From the NCBI RefSeq assembly GCF_946482535.1, contig NZ_CAMLRU010000041.1, forward strand, positions 1 to 16,586: a stretch of 16,586 nt of DNA, given 5' to 3'. Position 1 is the first letter of the stretch; each line of letters begins with the position of its first letter. Of this stretch, positions 1 to 6,786 are shown piece after piece. The notes beneath the pieces were generated by a model that was not told the DNA's origin, did not search any database, and was given only the letters and a program-made list of their open reading frames with translations. The stretch comes from an uncultured Flavobacterium sp. (GTDB lineage: Bacteria; Bacteroidota; Bacteroidia; Flavobacteriales; Flavobacteriaceae). The translations under genes and the position numbers were made by a program.

Positions 1-86
1 AACTTTATTTTAATAGCCATTGATGTTGTAAAATATAGTACCATCATTTACTATTTTAGTTATTTTAGCCAAACTAAATCAACAGC

Positions 87-1013
87 ATGAGCGAGTATAT
101 CATTCAAATTCAGTCTCTGGATTTCCAGTATTCCAAACATAAAAAAGTCTTGAACAACATTTCCATTCATGTTCCTAAGGGAGCTATATATGGTTTTTTA
201 GGACCTAACGGCGCGGGGAAATCAACCACCATGCGATTACTAACCGGTATTATTCCGGAGCAAGGAAAGGCAATCGAACTCTTTGGCCAATCTTTACAAG
301 AACAATTGCCTGTAGTTTTTTCAAGAATAGGTTCTTTAGTAGAATCACCGGCGTTGTACCTTCATTTGAGCGGGATAGATAATTTGAAATACATCGCCAA
401 ACTCCGCAATATTCCTGAGGAAAAAATTCACGAAACACTGGCTTTGGTGGATTTATCTCAGGATGGCAAACGCAAAGCCAAACACTATTCTCTTGGAATG
501 AAGCAACGTCTGGCTATTGCCATGGCATTGTTGAGTGAGCCCGAATTACTGCTGCTTGATGAACCTGTAAACGGTTTAGATCCTAACGGTATTATTGAAA
601 TTCGAAAACTGCTCATCAAACTCAATCAGGAAAAAGGAGTTACCATTTTTGTTTCAAGCCATTTGCTTAGCGAAATTGAAAAAATGTGTACCCATGTGGG
701 CATCATTAACAAAGGAAAAATGAAATTTGAAGGAACCATGCAACAGCTTTCCATCGAATCTAATGTATGTAAAATTCAATTGACTATTGATGAGGCTTCA
801 AAATGGCTCGCAGAACTTGAAAAAAGTTATCCGAAAATCAGTTTAATTGCCCAAAATCAACTCACCATTGAATTGGGCAACAAAGAACATATTCCTGAAT
901 TTATCAAGATGCTGATTTCAAAAAATGCTGTCGTTTACGAAGTTAAAATTCTGGACGGATTAGAAGAATGGTTTATGTCGATAACAAATGAAAAAAATAC
1001 CCATGAAAAATAG
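87..1013 (+). CDS. ABC transporter ATP-binding protein (ABC-2 / lantibiotic-bacitracin exporter type)
   Basis: This is the cytoplasmic ATPase of an ABC-2 type exporter, 308 aa, full length for the family. Visible motifs are Walker A GPNGAGKST (residues 39-47), the signature YSLGMKQR (134-141, a variant of LSGGQ as is usual in ABC-2 drug and peptide exporters), Walker B LLLLDEP (154-160) with catalytic E159, and the H-loop SSH (H192). Where most ABC ATPases have a Q-loop glutamine the text reads SLVESP, with E86. This E-loop is known from lantibiotic self-protection transporters (LanF type), so a BcrA/LanF-like role is likely, but the substrate cannot be read from sequence. The ATG at 87 fits the family N-terminus. 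The gene overlaps the following permease gene by 26 nt (or 11 nt if the later start is used), so the two are surely co-transcribed. No clean -33/-7 promoter was found in the 86 bases upstream. Confidence 0.93.
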   Translation: MSEYIIQIQSLDFQYSKHKKVLNNISIHVPKGAIYGFLGPNGAGKSTTMRLLTGIIPEQGKAIELFGQSLQEQLPVVFSRIGSLVESPALYLHLSGIDNLKYIAKLRNIPEEKIHETLALVDLSQDGKRKAKHYSLGMKQRLAIAMALLSEPELLLLDEPVNGLDPNGIIEIRKLLIKLNQEKGVTIFVSSHLLSEIEKMCTHVGIINKGKMKFEGTMQQLSIESNVCKIQLTIDEASKWLAELEKSYPKISLIAQNQLTIELGNKEHIPEFIKMLISKNAVVYEVKILDGLEEWFMSITNEKNTHEK

Positions 1014-3225
1014 TATCTCCAACTTTATCACCGCCCTAAAAGCAGAACAAATCAAAAAAAGAGGTACCGGTTTTTATTGGACCAGCGCCATCATTGGTTT
1101 GATTTCTCCTATATTGTACTTTATTGTTTCAATTATAATATCAACTGAAGAAATAAAAGTAGAATTACCCTATAACCATTATTTAAAATTTGCCCAAGAA
1201 GCCTTAAACCCGTTTGCCTTTTTCTTTTTCCCCTTGCTAATAATCATTACGATCAGTCGTATCACACAATTAGACCATAAAAACGGAGGTTGGCAATTGA
1301 TGGAAACCCAACCTATTGAAAAATTCTCCATTTATTTTTCCAAATTCTTTACCGTACTGATTGCCAATCTGATTTCGATTATGGCTTTCATTGTGGTTTC
1401 ATTACTTTCGGCTTGGGTGTTGAGTAACGTAATTACGCTTCCTAAAATGGCTTTGATGGAAATTCCTTGGGCAGGCATTTTGCATCTTATTGCTCGACTT
1501 TTTATAGCATCGCTATTGGTAACTGCGATTCAGTTTGTGGTTTCCGTTTTAATCTCGAGTTTTATTTGGTCTATTGTCATTGGGTTTTCAGGATTGCTTT
1601 TGACCGTGTTTTTATCTCCTTTTGATTTGGTTCCCGATTGGTATCCTTATGAAATTCTGTCTAAAGTAGCAGCCAATCCGGAAGGCAGCGATTTGGGATA
1701 TTGGTTTACGTTTACAGATTATGCCGGACTAATGCTTACCATTGCTCTTTTGTATTTGGGCTTTAATTGGTACCGACACAAAACATTGCCATTGGCCTTT
1801 GGCAAAAAATCAAGAATCATCAGCCTGATAGTTGTAGTGTGTGTCTTTGGCGGTTTAACCTATTGGTTATTGACACCCAATCAAATGACGGAGTATAACA
1901 AAACCGTATTTTGCGGAAAAATTGACAGCAAAGTTCCCTTTCAAACTCTTTATATTAAAGACAATGCTGTTCAAGACACCATAGCGGTCATTCCGATAAA
2001 AAACAATGAATTCCACTATGTATTTGGCCAAAAAATACTCACCGATCATTACACTTTTGAAATAGATGGAAAATATGGCGGTAATGTGTATTTCGGAGAA
2101 AACGACAGTATTTACTTAGACGGTAAAATTTTGGGACAAAAATCAAGTTTCAAATTGAAAGGTACTCGTTTAGCCGAAAATCAAATGGATTCAAAAGCCA
2201 ACCTAAAATGGAACATGACTTCGTATTATTTGGAGGAAAACATCAATCTTGACAATCCTTCCTTCATCACTAAAACTTTATATGAAGACTGGAAAGAAGA
2301 AATGGAAAGCTCCAGCACCTTTAAAACGGTAGACAACTATGTTCCGAGGAAAGACTTTACCGAGAGAAATCAAAAAATAATCACCACTTTTTACCTCAAC
2401 ATGTGGAATAATTTTTTGAAAAAGCGAGCCGCTTTGTATCCTAATCAAAAAACTCCCGAAAGCAATGATATCAAAGAAATTAAACAAAAACTATCATTAA
2501 CCGATGAAAGTCTGTTGAGCAGCGGGGATTATTTTGAATATGTAAAAAGCCAATTGATTGCCAAAAACAAAGAGGATATTGATGATGACACCAAATCGAT
2601 ATTGGCGATTTCCCAAATGAAAAGCGGTCCTTTTAAAGACAAGATGCTCTTTTGGCAAATGCAGAAAACCATAGACGAAGCTTCCACCAGCGAAGAGAGA
2701 AATCAATTTGTTTCAAAATACATCGGTCAATTCAGCAACCCTAGTTTCCAAAGAAAAATTAATAAGCTAAACCAAATTGCCGAAAGTTTGAGCAAAGGCA
2801 AACCGGCTCCGGTCTTTGAAGCCACGACTATAGAAGGCAAAAAAACTTCTTTGGCCGATTTACAAGGCAAATTTGTAGTTATAGATGTTTGGGCAACTTG
2901 GTGTGGTCCTTGCAGACAACAATCGCCTTATTTTGAGAAATTTGCCCTAAAATACAAGAAAGAAAAAATCCAATTTGTAGCGGTTAGCAACGATGAAAAT
3001 ATTCAAAAATGGTATATAGCCGCCAAGGGCAAATCCAAATCGGTGTTGCAATTGCATGTCAACGATTTGAATAGGTTTAACAAAGATTATGACATAGTTT
3101 CCATTCCGAGATTTATCTTAATAGATCCCAAAGGAAATTTTGTGAATTCGCAATTGCCTTTTCCGACAGAAGCTTCTTTTGAAATCCTATTGCGAAAAGC
3201 ATTGCAGTTGCCCGAAGAGGAATAA
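988..3225 (+). CDS. ABC-2 type permease fused to a periplasmic TlpA-like thioredoxin domain
   Basis: This is the membrane partner of the preceding ATPase, 745 aa, about three times the usual size of an ABC-2 permease. Residues 1-270 are permease-like, with hydrophobic segments near 31-52, 76-92, 118-145, 164-189, 191-212 and 244-261. A seventh segment at about 276-295 would place the rest of the chain in the periplasm. Residues 300-590 resemble the beta-rich DUF4369-like and helical middle of Bacteroidetes TlpA-family lipoproteins. Residues 610-745 are a TlpA/AhpC-TSA thioredoxin fold with active site WATWCGPC (C639, C642) and a later cis-proline segment SIPRF. The inferred role is export coupled to, or carrying, a thiol-disulfide reductase in the periplasm. 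The substrate is unknown. ATG 1003 is an alternative start. The reading frame is uninterrupted across the domain junction, so this is a real fusion in this sequence. Confidence 0.88.
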   Translation: MKKIPMKNSISNFITALKAEQIKKRGTGFYWTSAIIGLISPILYFIVSIIISTEEIKVELPYNHYLKFAQEALNPFAFFFFPLLIIITISRITQLDHKNGGWQLMETQPIEKFSIYFSKFFTVLIANLISIMAFIVVSLLSAWVLSNVITLPKMALMEIPWAGILHLIARLFIASLLVTAIQFVVSVLISSFIWSIVIGFSGLLLTVFLSPFDLVPDWYPYEILSKVAANPEGSDLGYWFTFTDYAGLMLTIALLYLGFNWYRHKTLPLAFGKKSRIISLIVVVCVFGGLTYWLLTPNQMTEYNKTVFCGKIDSKVPFQTLYIKDNAVQDTIAVIPIKNNEFHYVFGQKILTDHYTFEIDGKYGGNVYFGENDSIYLDGKILGQKSSFKLKGTRLAENQMDSKANLKWNMTSYYLEENINLDNPSFITKTLYEDWKEEMESSSTFKTVDNYVPRKDFTERNQKIITTFYLNMWNNFLKKRAALYPNQKTPESNDIKEIKQKLSLTDESLLSSGDYFEYVKSQLIAKNKEDIDDDTKSILAISQMKSGPFKDKMLFWQMQKTIDEASTSEERNQFVSKYIGQFSNPSFQRKINKLNQIAESLSKGKPAPVFEATTIEGKKTSLADLQGKFVVIDVWATWCGPCRQQSPYFEKFALKYKKEKIQFVAVSNDENIQKWYIAAKGKSKSVLQLHVNDLNRFNKDYDIVSIPRFILIDPKGNFVNSQLPFPTEASFEILLRKALQLPEEE

Positions 3226-3228
3226 TAT

Positions 3229-3257
3229 TTTGCTTCTTTAGATATTTAGTATCTTTG
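3229..3257 (+). promoter_or_regulatory. Bacteroidetes-type promoter of mnmE
   Basis: A -33 element TTTG (3229-3232) is followed after 17 nt by a -7 element TATCTTTG (3250-3257), matching the TTG / TAnnTTTG consensus of Flavobacterium. The in-frame TTG at 3255 lies inside the -7 element. It therefore cannot be the translation start of a transcript made here, which supports ATG 3276 with a leader of only about a dozen nt. Confidence 0.7.
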
Positions 3258-3275
3258 CCGGCAAATGATACAAAA

Positions 3276-4676
3276 ATGATTTCTCACGAAACTATTGTGG
3301 CTTTAGCTTCGCCTTCGGGCGCCGGTGCAATTGCCGTTATCCGCCTGTCGGGTAAAGACGCTATTACCATTGCCGAACAAGTATTCCAATCGGTTTCGGG
3401 GAAAAACATCAGCAAGCAAAAAACCCATACCATTCATCTCGGACACATTGTAGACGAGGGAAAAGTATATGACCAAGTTTTGCTGTCTATTTTTAAAAAC
3501 CCCAATTCTTATACCGGCGAAGATATAATTGAGATTTCTTGTCACGGGTCGACTTTCATCCAACAACAAATCATCCAATTATTGTTGCGCAAAGGCTGTA
3601 AAATGGCACAAGCCGGTGAATTTACTTTGAGAGCGTTTTTAAACGGCAAACTCGATTTGTCGCAAGCCGAAGCCGTAGCCGATTTGATTGCTTCGGACAA
3701 TGAAGCCAGTCACCAAATTGCCATGCAACAAATGCGCGGTGGTTTTAGCAACGAAATAGCCAAACTTAGAGAAGAACTATTGAATTTTGCTTCGCTAATT
3801 GAGCTTGAATTAGACTTTGCCGAAGAAGATGTAGAATTTGCCGATAGAACCCAATTTAAAGCATTGCTAAACCGAATAGAATTTGTTTTAAAGCGTTTAA
3901 TCGATTCGTTTGCCGTTGGAAATGTCATTAAAAACGGCATTCCGGTGGCGATTGTGGGTGAACCCAATGTGGGAAAATCAACTTTATTGAATGCTTTATT
4001 AAACGAAGAACGTGCCATTGTTTCCGACATAGCCGGAACAACACGCGATACCATCGAAGATGAACTGGTTATCGACGGAATCGGATTTAGATTCATTGAT
4101 ACTGCTGGAATTCGAGAGACAAAAGATGTGGTAGAAAGCATCGGTATCAAAAAAACTTTTGAGAAAATTGAGCAAGCACAGGTTGTATTGTATTTGTTTG
4201 AAAGTTTAAAGTTTCAGGTTTCAAGTTCCCAATTCATAATTGAAATAGAAAAAATTAAAAATCAGTTTCCATTAAAGCCTATGATAGTGGTTGTCAATAA
4301 AATTGATTTAATTTCAAAAGCAGAGATTGCCAATATTCGTGAGCAACTTGAAACTTTAAATGTAAAACTTGAAACCATTTCGGCTAAATCAAATACAGGT
4401 ATCGACGAGTTAAAAAAACAACTCCTGTCCTTTGTCAACACAGGAGCTTTGCGCAACAATGAAACTATAGTTACCAATACGCGTCATTATGATTCTTTAC
4501 TCAAAGCTTTAGAAGAAATTCAAAAAGTGACTTTTGGCTTAGACAGCGGACTTTCCTCAGACCTAATGGCCATCGACATCAAACAAGCCTTGTATTACTT
4601 TGGTGAAATTACCGGTGAAGTGACCAATGATGAACTTTTAGGGAATATTTTTGCTAATTTTTGTATCGGGAAATAA
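3276..4676 (+). CDS. mnmE: tRNA uridine-5-carboxymethylaminomethyl(34) synthesis GTPase MnmE
   Basis: MnmE works with MnmG (GidA) to modify the wobble uridine of certain tRNAs. The protein is 466 aa, normal for the family. Residues 1-120 form the tetrahydrofolate-binding N-terminal domain, followed by the helical domain. The inserted G domain shows G1 GEPNVGKST (228-236), G2 AGTTRDT (253-259), G3 DTAG (275-278) and G4 NKID (341-344). The chain ends with FCIGK, holding the conserved Cys of the C-terminal CxGK motif (C463). I chose ATG 3276 because homologues begin near MI..ETIVALASP and the upstream TTG (3255) is within the promoter. Residues 310-318 and 358-368 of the G domain are encoded by repeated GTTTCAR-like DNA in opposite orientations, described separately. 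mnmE has its own promoter and no neighbour of related function. Confidence 0.97.
   Translation: MISHETIVALASPSGAGAIAVIRLSGKDAITIAEQVFQSVSGKNISKQKTHTIHLGHIVDEGKVYDQVLLSIFKNPNSYTGEDIIEISCHGSTFIQQQIIQLLLRKGCKMAQAGEFTLRAFLNGKLDLSQAEAVADLIASDNEASHQIAMQQMRGGFSNEIAKLREELLNFASLIELELDFAEEDVEFADRTQFKALLNRIEFVLKRLIDSFAVGNVIKNGIPVAIVGEPNVGKSTLLNALLNEERAIVSDIAGTTRDTIEDELVIDGIGFRFIDTAGIRETKDVVESIGIKKTFEKIEQAQVVLYLFESLKFQVSSSQFIIEIEKIKNQFPLKPMIVVVNKIDLISKAEIANIREQLETLNVKLETISAKSNTGIDELKKQLLSFVNTGALRNNETIVTNTRHYDSLLKALEEIQKVTFGLDSGLSSDLMAIDIKQALYYFGEITGEVTNDELLGNIFANFCIGK
4204..4376. repeat. Pair of inverted GTTTCAR-type short repeats inside mnmE
   Basis: The stretch 4204-4227 contains TTTAAAGTTTCA (4205-4216) followed by GGTTTCAAGTT (4217-4227). 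The stretch 4347-4376 contains the exact reverse complements, TGAAACTTTAAA (4349-4360) and AACTTGAAACC (4366-4376). The unit behaves like a heptamer (GTTTCAG, GTTTCAA), and both copies are read through in frame as part of the MnmE G domain, between DTAG and the end of the G4 region. Such tracts resemble short repeats that I associate with Flavobacterium genomes, but this cannot be confirmed from one window. Confidence 0.6.
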
Positions 4677-4689
4677 ATATTTATCTTTC
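4661..4689 (+). promoter_or_regulatory. Possible promoter of the sensor kinase gene
   Basis: TTG (4661-4663) is followed after 18 nt by TATCTTTC (4682-4689), one mismatch from TAnnTTTG. If used, the transcript would carry the hairpin at 4708-4742 in its 5' leader. The -33 lies inside the end of mnmE. This is weak support only. Confidence 0.3.
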
Positions 4690-4707
4690 AAGTAAAAAAT
4701 CCTTTAC

Positions 4708-4742
4708 ATTTCCAACTTTTATTATTATTTTTAGTTGGAAAT
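4708..4742. other. Inverted repeat / hairpin between mnmE and the sensor kinase gene
   Basis: ATTTCCAACT (4708-4717) and AGTTGGAAAT (4733-4742) form a perfect 10-bp stem around a 15-nt AT-only loop. No long T run follows, so it is not a clean intrinsic terminator. It could be a weak mnmE terminator, a leader structure of the kinase mRNA, or a protein-binding site. Confidence 0.45.
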
Positions 4743-4767
4743 AATCTAATCAATCCCTAAACCCCTT

Positions 4768-6735
4768 ATGAATCTCAAAGAAACTTTGAAAAAAATATCC
4801 GGTTGGGTTTTAGTCAGACCAAAAACTGCCGGTACCGCTGTGTTCTTAATCATGTTGCTATTGGTGGGTTTTGTAGTGAAACTTCGGTATGAAGTGATTA
4901 AAGAAAATGAGCATCGGGAAATGTCAAACATTCTTAATGTAGTAAGACAAAATTTCGAACAGATTTTAAAAAACAGTTACACTTCGGCCTTAACCTTGGC
5001 CATGACCATCAATGACAAAGGCACGCCGGAAAATTATGAAAAAATTGGGGCACAATTGGTAGACGACAACAAGGCGATTGATGCTGTTCAATTGGTGCCA
5101 AACGGCGTAATCAAATATGTTTATCCCTATGAACCTAATAAAGCGGTTATTGATTATGACATTCTAAATGCTCCAAATGCCAGAGTAGAAGCCCGAAAGT
5201 CGGTAAAATCCAAATCGATGTACTTTGCCGGCCCAATGCAACTTAAGCAAGGCGGCATAGGTGTTGTGGGAAGACTTCCGGTATATAAAAATGATACCTT
5301 TTGGGGATTCTCTTCGGTGGTTATTCATTTAGAAACTTTGGTCAAAGAATCGGGTATTCCTTCGGTTGATGACAGTAAGTACTATTTTCAATTCTCTAAA
5401 ACCAATCCGGTAACCCTAAAAGAAGAATTCTTTCTACCCGAAGACAAAAGTCTTGAAAATAAATCTTACTTGACCGCTTTCATCCCTGATGGTGATTGGA
5501 AAATATACCTTATTGCCCGCAATCAGAGCAACATTTTTAATCAATTGTATACTTCTATTTCACTGGGATTTCTCTTAGCTGTAATTGTAGGATTGTGGGT
5601 TACCTCTATCTTAAAAAAACCGGCGGAACTGCAACGTTTAATCGAAGTCCAAACCAAAAAAATTATCAAACGTGAAACGGAATTCAAGGCTATTTTTGAT
5701 CAAGCGCCTGTTGGAATTGCCAAAATTGATACTGCCACGGGAAATTTTATAACCATTAACAAAGAATACAGCCAAATTGTAGGTTATTCTACAGATGAAT
5801 TGTTGCAAAAAAACTTCCAGTCCATTACCTACCCCGAAGATTTAGAATTGGATTTGGCCAACATGGAAAAACTCAAGCGCGGTGAGATTGATTACTTTTG
5901 CATGGAAAAAAGATACATCCACAAAAGCGAAAAAATTGTATGGGTCAATTTGGTGGTTGCGGCGCTATGGAAAAAAGGAAATGTAGTTTTAAATCACATT
6001 GCCATTGTTGAAGATATAACCGATAAAAAAAGAGCGGAAGAAGAACTCAACCAATCCTTTGAACTGGTTTCAGAACAAAATAAAAGGCTGTTGAATTTCT
6101 CTTATATCGTATCACACAACTTGAGATCTCATACAAGTAATATCGAATTAATTTTAAGTCTTTTAGACGGAGTAAAGACCAAAGAAGAGCAAGACGAAAT
6201 GTTAAATTTATTGAAAAAAGTTTCTAAATCTTTGGATGAAACCATGAGAAATTTGAATGATGTGGTCAATATCAGAACCCAAATTAATCTCAGCATTGAA
6301 AAGCTTAATTTGAATGAATACATAACAAAATCAATAGATTTACTCAGTAGGCAAATTGAAGAAAAATCGGCAACCGTTAATAATTTAGTTCCGGCACACA
6401 TTTATGTTGACTACAATACTGCTTATTTAGAGAGTATATTGTACAATTTTATTTCAAATGCCATTCGGTATTGCCATCCTGAAAGAAAACCGGTGATCAC
6501 CCTAACCTTTGACGAAACCTATAAAATATTGCAAATCGAAGATAACGGAATCGGTATTGACTTAAAAAGAAACGGAGAAAACCTATTTGGCATGTATAAA
6601 ACATTTAACAATAATCCGGATGCTAAAGGAATTGGGTTGTTTATCACCAAAAATCAAATCGATGCCATGGGTGGAAAAATTGAAATCGATAGCGAACTGA
6701 ATGTGGGAACCACTTTTAAAATCTATTTCAAATAA
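4768..6735 (+). CDS. CHASE-PAS sensor histidine kinase
   Basis: A membrane-bound histidine kinase of 655 aa. TM1 lies at about 22-40. A periplasmic CHASE-like ligand-binding domain spans about 50-250 (conserved-looking stretch GFSSVVIHLETLV, 180-192), and TM2 about 262-282. A PAS domain follows (about 305-420), ending with the usual DITDKKRAEEEL linker, then a dimerisation/phosphoacceptor helix with H450 in SHNLRSHTSN. The ATPase domain has N-box residues N560 and N564, G1 DNGIGID (592-598) and G2 KGIGLFITK (620-628). The residue after the phospho-His is Asn rather than the usual Glu/Asp, a variant seen in many Bacteroidetes PAS kinases. There is no receiver domain and no response regulator gene in the window, so it is an orphan kinase here. 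The signal is unknown; CHASE domains bind small molecules. The gene ends 52 nt from a convergent gene across a strong terminator. Confidence 0.93.
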   Translation: MNLKETLKKISGWVLVRPKTAGTAVFLIMLLLVGFVVKLRYEVIKENEHREMSNILNVVRQNFEQILKNSYTSALTLAMTINDKGTPENYEKIGAQLVDDNKAIDAVQLVPNGVIKYVYPYEPNKAVIDYDILNAPNARVEARKSVKSKSMYFAGPMQLKQGGIGVVGRLPVYKNDTFWGFSSVVIHLETLVKESGIPSVDDSKYYFQFSKTNPVTLKEEFFLPEDKSLENKSYLTAFIPDGDWKIYLIARNQSNIFNQLYTSISLGFLLAVIVGLWVTSILKKPAELQRLIEVQTKKIIKRETEFKAIFDQAPVGIAKIDTATGNFITINKEYSQIVGYSTDELLQKNFQSITYPEDLELDLANMEKLKRGEIDYFCMEKRYIHKSEKIVWVNLVVAALWKKGNVVLNHIAIVEDITDKKRAEEELNQSFELVSEQNKRLLNFSYIVSHNLRSHTSNIELILSLLDGVKTKEEQDEMLNLLKKVSKSLDETMRNLNDVVNIRTQINLSIEKLNLNEYITKSIDLLSRQIEEKSATVNNLVPAHIYVDYNTAYLESILYNFISNAIRYCHPERKPVITLTFDETYKILQIEDNGIGIDLKRNGENLFGMYKTFNNNPDAKGIGLFITKNQIDAMGGKIEIDSELNVGTTFKIYFK

Positions 6736-6765
6736 AAAAACCTATTGAAAGGCCAATAGGTTTTT
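6736..6765. terminator. Bidirectional intrinsic terminator
   Basis: AAAAACCTATTG (6736-6747) pairs perfectly with CAATAGGTTTTT (6754-6765) around a 6-nt loop. The A run on the left and T run on the right let it act on both strands. It sits between the convergent sensor kinase and endonuclease genes. Confidence 0.85.
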
Positions 6766-6786
6766 AAAAAATATATTTTGTCCCGA

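Noticed and set aside
3255..3275. Upstream TTG start for mnmE adding seven residues
   Set aside because: The TTG lies inside the TATCTTTG -7 element and the extra residues are not typical of MnmE; ATG 3276 gives the normal N-terminus.
3710..4150. 146-codon open frame on the minus strand inside mnmE
   Set aside because: It is antisense to a strongly conserved gene, serine-rich low-complexity, with no recognisable domain and no promoter; a shadow frame.
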